From JAHJQZ01 sp963667595 (lineage in GTDB: Bacteria; Pseudomonadota; Alphaproteobacteria; Rhizobiales; Devosiaceae): 64,000 nucleotides of DNA. Of this stretch, positions 8,214-17,379 are shown piece by piece; within the stretch, counting starts at the first letter, position 1; each line of letters begins with the position of its first letter. The translations under genes were made by a program, and so were the position numbers. The DNA is taken from the NCBI GenBank assembly GCA_963667595.2, contig CAXXWD010000009.1:310001-374000 (forward strand). Direction: 5' to 3'. The notes beneath the pieces are model-generated. The model was not told the origin of the DNA. It searched no databases and saw nothing but the letters and a program-made list of their open reading frames with translations.

Positions 8214-9936
8214 CGATCTGGACAGAGACGTTGACGTCGCCTGCCTTGGTTACCTCTGCATCTGCGAGAGCCATGGCAGCGCTTAACGTTCCATCGAGGT
8301 GGCTGGCCAGGCTGAATTCGGCGCCAGCGCCAATGGAAGCGAACAGGCTGGCATTACCGTTGGAGAGATCCTGCCCCATTCCGAGATCGGCGAGAACGAA
8401 GGGCGTGACCGCACCATGCCATCTCAGCGGCGGAAGTCTCAACGTGTTGCGCAAAACCGCACCGGCGTCGAAGGCGCCGTCATCGGGCAGATAACCGCGC
8501 ACGGCGGTATTGCCGCCAAGCGACATCTGCTCGGTACCGATCAAGGGGCCGGTCGCGAGCCGGACGGACAACTCGTTGTCCAAGCTCAGATCGAAGGGGA
8601 GATGCGTGCTGCGGACAAGCTCGATGTCGAGATAGCCGTAACGGGCGCTGTCGACACGCGTCGCGGTGTAGTCGAAAAAGGCTGCATCCGAGTTGTCGGG
8701 GGTCAGGCCGCCCGGCGAAAGGTGCAGCTCCACGCCCAGTGCCGTACGACCACCATCATCCGCGATTGTATTCGACCAGCCGGCAAAGAACTGCGCGATC
8801 TCGGCGGCCGTTTCGGTGATCAGCGTGCCGGCGAAGCGGGTTTGCGAGACGCCACGGCGGAATTCCACGCCCGCAACGACTTCACCCCAACCGGGCGGCA
8901 GACCGAGTTCCGAGGCGAGCAGACGATAACCGAGCCTGGCTTCGGCAATATTGGAACGCACGTCGAAGGGGTATTTTTCGGCATTGGATTCGATGACGGA
9001 AAATGTCGCCTCCAGGGCCTGCCGCGGCAGCGTGGGAACGAAGGCATTCGCCGTGTGGCTTTGATAGGCGGCGTGGCCGCCAAAGGGCGCAATGCCGTTT
9101 TCCAGACCGTCGGGGCTGAGTGCAAGCTGATAGCTGAGGATCGAACCGGGCACCGGCAGATCGCCGAAGGTGAGGCTGGTGCGGAAACGATCTGAGCCGG
9201 TCGATCTTGCGCCGACATTGTCGTAGCCGGCCGTGACCGCGAAGGGTTTGGTTTCCACGACGCGAACCGTCATATTGGTCGTAAAAAGCTCGGCGCCCGG
9301 TGCGAAATCCGCGCTGACCTCGCGGAACGGCGAACGGCTGAGCCAGTTGAGATCCTCGGCCAGCAGGTCGGAGTTGATCGTGTCGCCAGTGTTGACGCGT
9401 ATGCCACCAAGCACAGCGTTCGGCGCCAAACGCCCAGGCGCTTCTGCCACTTTGTCCCCAAGACGGAACGCGGTGACCCTGAACTGCAACACGCCGCCGG
9501 TGATCTCCTGTTCCGGCGTAAAGATCGAGATGAAAGGCATGCCCTTGGCGCGGTACCAGTTGGCGGTCTCGGCCTCAATCTCGGCGATCAGCCGCAGCGA
9601 GACGGGCTTTCCAAGATAGTCAGCGAGTGTTTGACGGAAAGCATCATCGTCGATTAGGGCGACACGCTGCGTATCGACGCCGGCCGCGATGTCTCCGGGC
9701 GCCAGGACGGCATCGGTCTCGGAAAGAAACAGGACGGCCGTCAGCGGCCCCTCGATCGGCGTTTCATCGGCCACGACCGCATCGAGATTGGGCGGCGCGA
9801 TCGCCGCCGATTGCCGGACGGGGACGATTTGCGGATCGCGTTCAACTATCTGCGCAAAAGCAGGTCCGGCAAGACAGGTGAGAACGGCGCAAACCAGAGC
9901 GGCGCGGCTAGTAAGCGAGAAAGACAATGCGCTCAT
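8200..9936 (-). CDS. Two-partner secretion outer-membrane transporter (TpsB; ShlB/FhaC/HecB family)
   Basis: This 578-residue protein has a signal peptide ending at AGPAFAQ, a proline-rich linker, one recognisable POTRA-type region (about residues 60-165, including LADYLGKPVSLRLIAEIEAE and YRAKGMPF) and a C-terminal beta-barrel ending VQIGGRY, with an aromatic last residue. The family exports a large TpsA exoprotein across the outer membrane. The gene overlaps the 3' end of the TpsA gene by 29 nt and the IalB gene by 14 nt, so the three form one unit in the order TpsA, TpsB, IalB. Function is secure from family and context. Confidence 0.9.
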   Translation of the reverse strand: MSALSFSLTSRAALVCAVLTCLAGPAFAQIVERDPQIVPVRQSAAIAPPNLDAVVADETPIEGPLTAVLFLSETDAVLAPGDIAAGVDTQRVALIDDDAFRQTLADYLGKPVSLRLIAEIEAETANWYRAKGMPFISIFTPEQEITGGVLQFRVTAFRLGDKVAEAPGRLAPNAVLGGIRVNTGDTINSDLLAEDLNWLSRSPFREVSADFAPGAELFTTNMTVRVVETKPFAVTAGYDNVGARSTGSDRFRTSLTFGDLPVPGSILSYQLALSPDGLENGIAPFGGHAAYQSHTANAFVPTLPRQALEATFSVIESNAEKYPFDVRSNIAEARLGYRLLASELGLPPGWGEVVAGVEFRRGVSQTRFAGTLITETAAEIAQFFAGWSNTIADDGGRTALGVELHLSPGGLTPDNSDAAFFDYTATRVDSARYGYLDIELVRSTHLPFDLSLDNELSVRLATGPLIGTEQMSLGGNTAVRGYLPDDGAFDAGAVLRNTLRLPPLRWHGAVTPFVLADLGMGQDLSNGNASLFASIGAGAEFSLASHLDGTLSAAMALADAEVTKAGDVNVSVQIGGRY

Positions 9937-12900
9937 CGGGCGTCCAGTTGAGGAAATGTGGCATGTTCTTGCAATCGGCGCCCATGCAGGTGCCGGGCGA
10001 GGCCGTATCGGTCACGACGTTGTCGACAAATCTGCTACGGAAAGGCTCAAGAACGGTCCATGCGGCGGCGGGTGGATCCTGCGGAAGCGTGATCGCCAGT
10101 GGCGCAGTGATGGTCAGCGTGCCCGTGCCATAATCGGCATAGGCGATCCGTCCTGAACCGGAAGTAACCGACAAAATGTTTCCAGCGGAAAGAGAATAGG
10201 TGCCCATAGCCGTCGTCGGCGTGATCGCACTTCCCCAGCCGACCGTGTAACTGTTCGTGCCGTAATACCTCACGGTAATGCCTGAAACCGGCGGATCGAT
10301 TGCGCCAAGGGCGCGCGAGGTGTTGCCGGAGATCTTGGCGTAGCCGTCGTAAAGCCCGCTCGAAAGCGCACGCAGCATCATGTAGCCGCCATTCTCGCCG
10401 GAAATTGATTTGCCCCAGACCGTCGCGAAATCCCAGCCTGCGTCGATGAAGGTGAAAGGATCCTGCATCTCTGAAGTCGTCAGGCCGTCTGCATCGCAGG
10501 TGCCGCTATTGGCGCCGCAGCCGCTGGATTGGCCGCTGGTTTGTGTGTTCCAGAAGCTGTTGCCGATCGTGCCGGAATTCCAGCCCACCAGTCCGCCGAC
10601 ATGGTTGCCGGTTCCGTTGACCGCTCCAATGGCGTAGCTGTTCGTGATACTGCCGCCTTCATGTTCGCCAACCAGCCCGCCGACGCGATCCGTGCCGGTG
10701 ACAGTGCCGGTGGCGTAGCTGTCGCTGATCGTGTCCTGATCGAGGTGGCCCACCAATCCGCCGACGATCTGGCTACCGGTTACGGCGCCCGTGGCATAGC
10801 TGTTGCTGATCGTGGCGGAGCTTTCCCCCACGAGCCCGCCGACGCGATCCGTGCCGGTGACAGTGCCCGTGGCATGGCTGTTGCTGATCGCGCCGGAGCT
10901 TCGCCCCACGAGCCCACCAAAGTAGCTCGTTCCGGTGCCGATGACATTGCCTGTCGCGTAGCTGTTAGTGATACTGCCGCCTTTATGTTCGCCAACCAGC
11001 CCGCCGACGCGGCTCGAGCCGGTGACGGTGCCCGTGGCATGGCTGCCGCTGATCGTGCCGGAGTTACAGCCCGCCAACCCGCCGACACAGATGCCGGTTC
11101 CGTTGACCGCTCCAATGGCGTAGCTGTTAGTGATACTGCCGTCGACATGATCACCCACCAGCCCGCCGACGAAATTCGTGCCGGTGACGGTGCCGGTGGC
11201 ATAGCTGTTGCTGATACTGCCGCCGTTATCTGCGCCAACCAGCCCGCCGGTCTTGCCGGCGGTGGAATTGCTCGTGACAGTGCCCGTCGCGTAGCTGTTG
11301 CTGATCGTGCCCCGATGATTGAGATAGCCCACCATTCCGCCGGCATTTTTGCCGGTGACAGTACCCGTGGCATAGCTGTCGCTGATCGTGGCGAAGGTGT
11401 AAAAACCCACCAGTCCGCCGACGGTTTGGCTACTGGTTACGGCGCCCGTGGCATAGCTGTTGCTGATCGCGCCGGAGCTGTACGCCGCAAGCCCACCGAC
11501 ATAGGAGTCGCCGCTGACAGTGCCCGTGGCATGGCTGTTACTGATACTGCCGCTGTTAAGTTCGCCAACCAGCCCGCCAGAGTAGCTCCCTCCGGTGCCG
11601 CTGACATTGCCTGTCGCGTAGCTGTTGCTGACCGTGCTCGCTATGAGACGGCCCGCCAGTCCGCCGGCCATGCCGTCGGAGGCATCGATCGTGACAGTGC
11701 CCGTCGCATAGCTGTTGCTGATCGTGCCCTGATAGAGATAGCTCACCAGTCCGCCGGCATACTTAGCAGTACTCGTGGTACTGCTACTCGTGATACTGCC
11801 GCCGACCAGTCCGACATTGGCGATGGTGACGCCGCCGCTGGCATGTCCGAACAGGCCGGCAAACTTGTTGTTGTTTGTGTTGATGGTCAGCCCGGATATG
11901 GTGTGACCGAGTCCGGAATAGGTGCCGGTGAAGGACGCACTGGAAGACGTGCCGACAAGCGCGTCGGTATAGGTAATGCCCGCTGCATTGAGATTGGTCG
12001 CCTGGGCGTAATTCCCTGCAAGACCGGTCGTGTCGATGCCGTCGAGCGCGGCCATGGTGTAGATCAGCGTATAGGCGTCACCATTGATCTTGAGCGTACC
12101 GCCATTGTCGATTGCGCCATAATCGATGCTGCCGGCAAAGCCGCTGTCGCTCAGCCCGAAGGAAAGATTGGACGCCTTCGAACCGTCGTAGTTGAGCACC
12201 ACGCCACCGCTGCCGGCGACGGTGATCGTGGCGTTGACGGCAATGGCGTTGTAGGCGTCCAGTGTCAGCACATTATTGCTTGACCACGAGATCCCCGAAT
12301 TGACGATGATGTCGCCATCGCCGCTCATATCGCCAGTGCCGTAGCCGGCGCTTGCGCCCGAAACGGTGGTTTGCAGCGTCACCGACGTGGTGGCGAGATT
12401 GGTCGAAATCACCGCTGCCGCCGCCGCGTCGACAATAATGTCCTCGGGATCGATCAGCCAGGTGCCGGTCGTGCCATTTTGCGCCGAGGTGTCGACGGTG
12501 AAGCCGGTGAAATCGACAGTCGCGCCTGAGGTTTCGACGAAACCGCCCTGACCGCTATCGCCGCCGCGCGCGGACAGGCTGGCGGTGCCGCCAAGCGTGT
12601 TTTCGGCAAACACAATGATCTCGCCGCCGCTGCCGTCATCAACTGTCGCCGAGGCGTCGATTTCACCGTTGACGACGATGTCGGTGCCGGTGACGGAGAC
12701 GGTGCCGCCCTCCGTGGCAGAGACGTCGATCTCGCCGGAAACCGTGACCTTGCCGGCAGAAATCACCACCTCGCCGCCCCTGAAGGACGGCGCCGGGGAA
12801 GGGCTGGGCGCGTCGGCGACAATTACGGGTTTTCTTGCAACGATCTCGCCCGTCGCCCTGACCGTGCCACCCGAGCCGGCGGTCAGGAACACGCGACCGC

Positions 12901-13759
12901 CGCGATTGGCGACGCCGGTCGCATTGATCTCGCCATCTGTATTGCCGGCCAGCGCGTAGATATTGCCGCCATTGGCCCGGAGTTCGATTTCGGCAGCTTC
13001 GATACTGCCGGTATTGGTCGCCAGGGTATCGGATCCACCGATCCGGACCTGCAGCTTGCCATCGCCCAGGGAACCATCGGTCAAAAGCACGTCATAGCCG
13101 GCGGCCAGCGCCGCCGTGCCGTTGGGCGCTGCGATCGCCCCCTCGTTCCGGACGTCTCGCGCGATCAGCGCCACATCGCCATTGCTCGAACTGATCGCGC
13201 CGAGATTGATGACGCGCGCCGTCGAGCTTCCCGAAAACGCCAGATCGCCGCCGGTCAGGAACTCGTTGTCGCTGACATCATGGGTCGAGGCGATGAATGA
13301 ACCGCCGACATCGACGATACCGTTCTGCCCGACAATGATGCCGTTGGCGTTGACCAGATAGACGCTGCCTGTGGCGCTCAGCACGCCGTCAAGGCTCGAG
13401 ATCGTGGCGCCGGTGACGCGGTTGAGCGTCGCGCCGCTGCCATTGGCGAAGGTCACGGTGTTGCCCGCGCCGATCGAAAACGCCGACCAGTCGATAATCG
13501 CCTTGTCAGAACTTTGGGTGATCTCGAGGCTGCCGGCCTCAGGCGTGCCGATATCGGCCACGCCGGCGGCAACGGTTCCGCCGCTCGGCAGGGTTTGCTG
13601 GGCCAGAACCGGAAAGGATGCGCCAAGCGACAGGATCGCGGCCAGCAGATGCAGACAGTTTCGCGACGCCAAAGGAACGCGATGGCCACTCATCTGTCCG
13701 AATTTGCACGCCGGATTTTGGATACCCATGCCTGCACCCGTTGGTTTGGAACGCGCCAA
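9908..13759 (-). CDS. TpsA filamentous-haemagglutinin-like adhesin with GLUG repeats
   Basis: This 1283-residue exoprotein starts with an extended signal region ending SFPVLAQQTLP. The TPS secretion domain follows (about residues 55-180), with SGATLNRVTG and VYLVNANGIIVGQNG corresponding to the conserved NxNL and NPNGI motifs. A beta-helical region follows, then about 17 GLUG repeats (G-L-V-G / ISNSYATGTV pattern, about residues 640-1080), then a C-terminal region with a CMGADC cysteine pair. It is secreted by the TpsB at 8200-9936 and should lie on the cell surface as an adhesin. The first ATG may be upstream of the true start; several internal Met codons precede the hydrophobic core. Confidence 0.88.
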   Translation of the reverse strand: MARSKPTGAGMGIQNPACKFGQMSGHRVPLASRNCLHLLAAILSLGASFPVLAQQTLPSGGTVAAGVADIGTPEAGSLEITQSSDKAIIDWSAFSIGAGNTVTFANGSGATLNRVTGATISSLDGVLSATGSVYLVNANGIIVGQNGIVDVGGSFIASTHDVSDNEFLTGGDLAFSGSSTARVINLGAISSSNGDVALIARDVRNEGAIAAPNGTAALAAGYDVLLTDGSLGDGKLQVRIGGSDTLATNTGSIEAAEIELRANGGNIYALAGNTDGEINATGVANRGGRVFLTAGSGGTVRATGEIVARKPVIVADAPSPSPAPSFRGGEVVISAGKVTVSGEIDVSATEGGTVSVTGTDIVVNGEIDASATVDDGSGGEIIVFAENTLGGTASLSARGGDSGQGGFVETSGATVDFTGFTVDTSAQNGTTGTWLIDPEDIIVDAAAAAVISTNLATTSVTLQTTVSGASAGYGTGDMSGDGDIIVNSGISWSSNNVLTLDAYNAIAVNATITVAGSGGVVLNYDGSKASNLSFGLSDSGFAGSIDYGAIDNGGTLKINGDAYTLIYTMAALDGIDTTGLAGNYAQATNLNAAGITYTDALVGTSSSASFTGTYSGLGHTISGLTINTNNNKFAGLFGHASGGVTIANVGLVGGSITSSSTTSTAKYAGGLVSYLYQGTISNSYATGTVTIDASDGMAGGLAGRLIASTVSNSYATGNVSGTGGSYSGGLVGELNSGSISNSHATGTVSGDSYVGGLAAYSSGAISNSYATGAVTSSQTVGGLVGFYTFATISDSYATGTVTGKNAGGMVGYLNHRGTISNSYATGTVTSNSTAGKTGGLVGADNGGSISNSYATGTVTGTNFVGGLVGDHVDGSITNSYAIGAVNGTGICVGGLAGCNSGTISGSHATGTVTGSSRVGGLVGEHKGGSITNSYATGNVIGTGTSYFGGLVGRSSGAISNSHATGTVTGTDRVGGLVGESSATISNSYATGAVTGSQIVGGLVGHLDQDTISDSYATGTVTGTDRVGGLVGEHEGGSITNSYAIGAVNGTGNHVGGLVGWNSGTIGNSFWNTQTSGQSSGCGANSGTCDADGLTTSEMQDPFTFIDAGWDFATVWGKSISGENGGYMMLRALSSGLYDGYAKISGNTSRALGAIDPPVSGITVRYYGTNSYTVGWGSAITPTTAMGTYSLSAGNILSVTSGSGRIAYADYGTGTLTITAPLAITLPQDPPAAAWTVLEPFRSRFVDNVVTDTASPGTCMGADCKNMPHFLNWTPDERIVFLAY
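10540..11850 (-). repeat. GLUG-encoding tandem repeat array within the adhesin gene
   Basis: Roughly 17 degenerate units of about 60-90 nt encode the alternating GGLVG and ISNSYATG(T/A)V peptides. Several units are near identical at DNA level (for example around 10680-10720 and 10840-10880), which would allow unequal recombination and size variation of the adhesin. Spacing is irregular and the array is coding, so it is not CRISPR. Confidence 0.85.
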
Positions 13760-13928
13760 TTGCCGCGAAACACGACCTGCGCGGCATAAACGCCCTGTTT
13801 ACAAAGGATTCATGTTGCGGAGGTCAACGCCATCAAGCCCTGGGAACGCCGGTCCGGGACGCTGTGCAAAAGGATTGAGACACCAGGTCAAATTGCCGAA
13901 GGACGGCACGATGGGCATGCGCCCATCC

Positions 13929-13948
13929 TAAAACCTGATTGGGTTTTA
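13929..13948 (-). terminator. Possible terminator of the AraC gene
   Basis: A perfect 7-bp stem, TAAAACC/GGTTTTA with a 6-nt loop, lies 4 nt after the AraC stop codon. The T-rich 3' arm gives it a terminator-like look, but there is no separate U-tract. Confidence 0.4.
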
Positions 13949-13951
13949 ACC

Positions 13952-15016
13952 CTAGAGGCCGAGGAGCATGTTGCGCAGGTGATGAAATTCGGGTCTGGCC
14001 ACGCCGCTTAAAAAAGTCTCGGGCAATTCACCCAACCGATGCGCTGCACGCATATCCCGCGCAGTTATGCCGAATGCCTGTTTGAAGGCACGCGAGAAAT
14101 CGGTCTCGCTGACATAGCCCCAGCGATAGGCGATCGTGCTGATGCGCTCATGTCGGTGATCGGGGTGGACCAGATCCCGGCAGATGCGTCGCAGCCGAGC
14201 TTGACGAATATAGGCATGAACGCCACCCATGGGTTCGAAAAGCCGGTAGAGCGCGGAGCGCGAAATGCCGTGCTTTTGGATGAGATGCGCCGCATCCAGG
14301 CTGGGATCGCCGAGCTGGTGATCGATGCTGCGCCTTATGCGGCTGAAAAGAGACGGCGACAGGCCGGCCTGGATGTGATCCCGGTCCCGGGCCTTGGCCT
14401 CAAAGCAATGCGCGATCATTGCTGCGGTGCTGCGCACGACAGGCGTTGAGTCAGCATCCTGAAATGCAATCGCTTCGCTTTCGAGGGTCAATATATGTGC
14501 CGTCAGCAACCTGCCGAGCGCACTTGCCCCTTTCAGCACCGTGCCGTGCAGCGCGTCGATGTCGTTTGTGTAGCGATCAAGTTCCTGGCGGCGCAGAAAA
14601 ACGCCGATGGCCGCGCGATTCGGAAGCTTCAGGATGGATTCCCGGGTCAGATCGAGGATGAGGATGTCGCCAGCTTCGATCTGGATTTCTCTCCCTTCGA
14701 TCTCGGCCGCGGCACCGGCGGAAGGAAACAGGTTGATGAAGTAATCATGGAGCCCGCTGCTGCCGACGATCTGGGCATCACGGATCAGGTCCGATGCATA
14801 GGCTCTGTTTCTGACGATGGACAGACCATCGAATGCCAGCATCGACATCTTGATGCCGCTGAAATCGCCGTCCGGCTGTTCATGCATGTCGACACGGCAA
14901 AGCGGCGCCATCGACCAGCGATACACATCAAGATCGCGGCTGTTTTGCAACGCAACGTCTATATCGATCCAATGCGGTTGCCCGGGCCGCAGTTTGGCTG
15001 CGAACGCGTCTTGCAT
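13952..15016 (-). CDS. AraC-family transcriptional regulator
   Basis: This 354-residue protein has a C-terminal pair of helix-turn-helix motifs: LDAAHLIQKHGISRSALYRLF (about residues 236-256) and ISTIAYRWGYVSETDFSRAF followed by FGITARD, the AraC signature. The N-terminal 200 residues resemble the AraC-binding-like sensor domain (GDILILDLTR, NRAAIGVFLRR). It lies upstream of the TpsA-TpsB-IalB unit in the same orientation, 192 bp apart, and could control it. That link is inferred from position only. No operator was identified. Confidence 0.88.
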   Translation of the reverse strand: MQDAFAAKLRPGQPHWIDIDVALQNSRDLDVYRWSMAPLCRVDMHEQPDGDFSGIKMSMLAFDGLSIVRNRAYASDLIRDAQIVGSSGLHDYFINLFPSAGAAAEIEGREIQIEAGDILILDLTRESILKLPNRAAIGVFLRRQELDRYTNDIDALHGTVLKGASALGRLLTAHILTLESEAIAFQDADSTPVVRSTAAMIAHCFEAKARDRDHIQAGLSPSLFSRIRRSIDHQLGDPSLDAAHLIQKHGISRSALYRLFEPMGGVHAYIRQARLRRICRDLVHPDHRHERISTIAYRWGYVSETDFSRAFKQAFGITARDMRAAHRLGELPETFLSGVARPEFHHLRNMLLGL

Positions 15017-15363
15017 TGATCAGCATCCTCTTCGACAGGCGTCAAACAAGCTTTTTGGAATGCACAAGCACCCGGCTCGCAAGATCCTGCAGAATATTTA
15101 TACGGCAATCAGTATCCCATCGAACCGATGTGATGGGGAGAGCACGCATGCCGCAATGATGTCGCAGCCCTGATCATGCAACCATATGATCGCAGTACTT
15201 TTCGTCGTGCTTCCCTATCGAGCCCCGGCGCATGATCACATAGGGACCGACCCCGGGGGGATTGCCGTGCGGTGTTGAGTTATCCGCTATCGATTTCGTG
15301 GAACCGAAAGCAGACGATGCACCTGGAAAGATCAACGGCTCGGTTGGCACTCGGGTCCGGCGC
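15017..15363. other. Intergenic stretch upstream of the AraC gene
   Basis: No gene is visible except at the far right. There, from 15363 down to about 15335, the minus strand reads RRTRVPTEPL, which fits continuation of the ISL3 transposase interrupted by the IS630 element. The AraC promoter must lie here; I could not identify it. Confidence 0.4.
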
Positions 15364-15378
15364 TAGAGCAACGGACGT

Positions 15379-15909
15379 TCAAGTGGACGCATATCCAGCG
15401 GCTTTGAAGTAGTTGGCGCATTCGGTTGGGGTGTAGAGGGCGCAGATGTCGCCGACGGCTTTCCAAAGGTCGTCGATGGTTCGTTCGGCCCGTTTCCGCA
15501 GATGCGCCTTGAGCTTTGAGAAGGCCATTTCGATGGGATTGAGGTCTGGGCTGTAGGGCGGCAGGAAGAGCACCCATGCGCCCCTTTCCCGGATCGCGGC
15601 CTTGGCTTTGGGGCTTTTGTGGGCGGCCAGGTTGTCCATGATGACGACATCACCTTTTTTGAGGGTCGGGGCGAGCTGGGTTTGGACGTAGGTCTCGAAG
15701 ATCTGCCGGTTCATGGGCCGGTCGATGACGAAGGGCGCGGTCAGTCCGTCGCATCTGAGCCCAGCGATGAAGGTCTGGGTCTTCCAGTGCCCGAAGGGTG
15801 CCTTGGCCCTGAGGCGCTGGCCCTTGGGGCAGCGGCCGCGCAGGCGGGTCATCTTGGTGGTGGTGCCGGTCTCGTCGATGAACACCAGGCGATGGGCATG
15901 GCGCCGCAT
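15379..15909 (-). CDS. IS630-family transposase, catalytic part (orfB)
   Basis: This is the DDE catalytic half of the transposase. It contains FIDETGTTTKM (first Asp), VVIMDNLAAHKS (second Asp) and FLPPYSPDLNPIE (final Glu with the IS630 PPYSPxLNPIE signature). The frame extends upstream of the listed ATG as far as KKTLLASEQDRPD, so the functional protein is probably the OrfA-OrfB fusion made by slippage on the eight-A run at 15987-15994. Catalytic residues are intact. Confidence 0.85.
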   Translation of the reverse strand: MRRHAHRLVFIDETGTTTKMTRLRGRCPKGQRLRAKAPFGHWKTQTFIAGLRCDGLTAPFVIDRPMNRQIFETYVQTQLAPTLKKGDVVIMDNLAAHKSPKAKAAIRERGAWVLFLPPYSPDLNPIEMAFSKLKAHLRKRAERTIDDLWKAVGDICALYTPTECANYFKAAGYAST

Positions 15910-15937
15910 GCGGGGCTGACGCCGCTCGATCCAGACC

Positions 15938-16330
15938 CTACGCCGGGCTTTGATGTCGGGGCGATCTTGTTCGCTGGCCAGCAGCGTTTTTTTTAAACCG
16001 GTAGCCGTTGCGGATCAGCCAACGCGATAGCGAGGCAGGAGCGACATGCGTGCCACGAGCGGCCAGTTCGTCCGCCAACTCCGGCATGGTGATGTCGTCT
16101 TTCTCCGCCACCCGCCGAAGAACGAAGTCCCGGTGCGGCTCCAGCTTGGCGTGCCGGCGTCCGCCCATCGGCTGCGGCGCGAGACTACCCCGAGACCGAA
16201 GGGCCTGCATCAACTTCACCACAAAAGACACCGACACCCCAAAATGGGCCGCCGCCTGGTGGCAGGAATGACCCGCCTCGACAAAGCCAACAACGCGTTC
16301 GCGAAGGTCACATGAATAAGCTCTGGGCAT
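15938..16330 (-). CDS. IS630-family transposase, DNA-binding part (orfA)
   Basis: This 130-residue protein starts MPRAYSCDLRERVV and contains the helix-turn-helix CHQAAAHFGVSVSFVVKLM typical of IS630 N-termini, with a second winged-helix segment ending SRWLIRNGYRFKK. It leaves the transposase frame at the A8 run, after RFKK. The DDE part lies in orfB. Confidence 0.85.
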   Translation of the reverse strand: MPRAYSCDLRERVVGFVEAGHSCHQAAAHFGVSVSFVVKLMQALRSRGSLAPQPMGGRRHAKLEPHRDFVLRRVAEKDDITMPELADELAARGTHVAPASLSRWLIRNGYRFKKNAAGQRTRSPRHQSPA

Positions 16331-16414
16331 GGCAAATCACCTCCGAAGGAAGTGAATCACCAATCGTTCCCTAAAGGAATCCTCTCCGATTCCTTTTGAA
16401 GCTCCTCCGCTCTA

Positions 16415-16888
16415 GACCACCCTCAGCAAGGTGTCGTTGCTAATCGGCAGCATGAGCCGTCCGGCAAAGCTGGCGGCGGGTCGTCCGCCCAAAGCAAGAC
16501 CAAGGTGATGAACCAGGCACTCCAGGCGAGCGGTGCGGCGCGCTCACGGCGCCAGCACATCTTCGCCAAACCGTTCGGCGAAAACCTTCTGTCGGCAATG
16601 AGTAGCCGTACAGACGAAACGTCGGACCATGAGACGCAACGCCACCCGCCGCCCGCAACACGGCAAATCGGAAACGGTCCGAATGTAGCGGCTGTGAACA
16701 CGAACCGACGCCGTGCCGCAGCGCGGACAGGGTCGGCTGGATGCGACGCCTTTCGCGTTGACGATGATTGTGCTGGCGTCCTCCGACACGCCGTCGACAG
16801 CCAAATCGGGTGGGACCAAGTCGGAAAGACGGAATCGGGATCGCATGATGCTGATTCTCCTATGAAAACCAACCCAGTCGAGTCCCAA
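16415..16888 (-). pseudogene. ISL3-family transposase, interrupted N-terminal part
   Basis: The minus strand encodes an ISL3 N-terminus with its zinc-binding cluster (SSRPCPRCGTAS, then CCGRR and CTATHCRQKVFAERF). A TGA interrupts the frame after GEDVLAP. The same frame then continues with ARRTARLECLVHHLGLAL and SNDTLLRVV until the IS630 insertion at 16414. A short continuation is seen on the other side (about 15335-15363). The gene is dead by nonsense mutation and insertion. Confidence 0.8.
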
Positions 16889-16929
16889 ACATCATCAAGA
16901 TTGAGTCAGACCCAAAATTACACGCCGAA

Positions 16930-17315
16930 ACACACCGCTGCGCGACGACGATCCCGAACTCTGCCAGATGGCCGCGCAGGGCATTGATCAATTGCGTGCG
17001 CTGGCCGATGAAGCGTTGATGTGTCCGGAAGGCGACGGCTTAAGCCTGATGGTCCGCGCTTTTGACTGCAACGTAATGCAGGTTCGGACGCAGTGCCGCT
17101 TCGGCGATCGCTGCCGCACCGACCGCGTCGTTCGTCTGCCGCTTGACGAACGGCTTCACATAGATCGGCGGAAGCAAGCGCACTTCATGTCCGACCGATT
17201 GTGCGAACCGTCCCCAATGATGACTGGTGGCACAGACTTTTATCGCCACGATGCAAGGGGCTTGCTCTTCCAGCAACCGCTCGAGCTTTGCAGAACCGGC
17301 ATTCGCACGCACCAA
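16930..17315 (-). pseudogene. IS110/IS1111-family transposase fragment
   Basis: The frame reads VAIKVCATSHHWGRFAQSVG, then VRLLPPIYVKPFVKRQTNDA and LHYVAVKSADHQA. These are hallmark segments of the IS110 N-terminal DEDD domain (usual form xYVKPYVKRGKTDAxDA). After a TAA the same frame continues RFIGQRTQLINALRGHLAEF to about 16930. The N-terminal first motif and the whole C-terminal part are missing. Confidence 0.82.
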
Positions 17316-17317
17316 GG

Positions 17318-17352
17318 ATATGGGGCCCAGCGCTTGCGACAGGGCCCCATAT
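17318..17352 (-). terminator. Inverted repeat downstream of the CUT1 importer operon
   Basis: A perfect 11-bp inverted repeat (ATATGGGGCCC, 13-nt loop, complement) lies 28 nt past the binding-protein stop. It could end the operon transcript. It lacks a U-tract and lies at the edge of the IS110 scrap, so an IS subterminal repeat is an alternative. Confidence 0.45.
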
Positions 17353-17379
17353 GGAACGTTCGGCTTCGTCGGTTGTGCT

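Larger units (their letters stand above)
15364..16414 (-). mobile_element. IS630-family insertion sequence
   Basis: The element is bounded by TA dinucleotides (15364-15365 and 16413-16414), the classic IS630 target duplication. Imperfect terminal inverted repeats start TAGAGC and share GGA, TTCAA and GGA further in. It carries orfA (15938-16330) and orfB (15379-15909) joined by a run of eight A on the coding strand. It is inserted into a decayed ISL3-type transposase. Confidence 0.85.

Noticed and set aside
10540..11850. Repeat array considered as CRISPR
   Set aside because: Repeats are in-frame coding units with irregular spacing and no unique spacers.
10529..12283. A 584-codon plus-strand frame opposite the adhesin gene
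   Set aside because: It is the antisense of the GLUG repeat array; its repeating peptide mirrors the coding repeats and shows no independent domain or ribosome-binding site.
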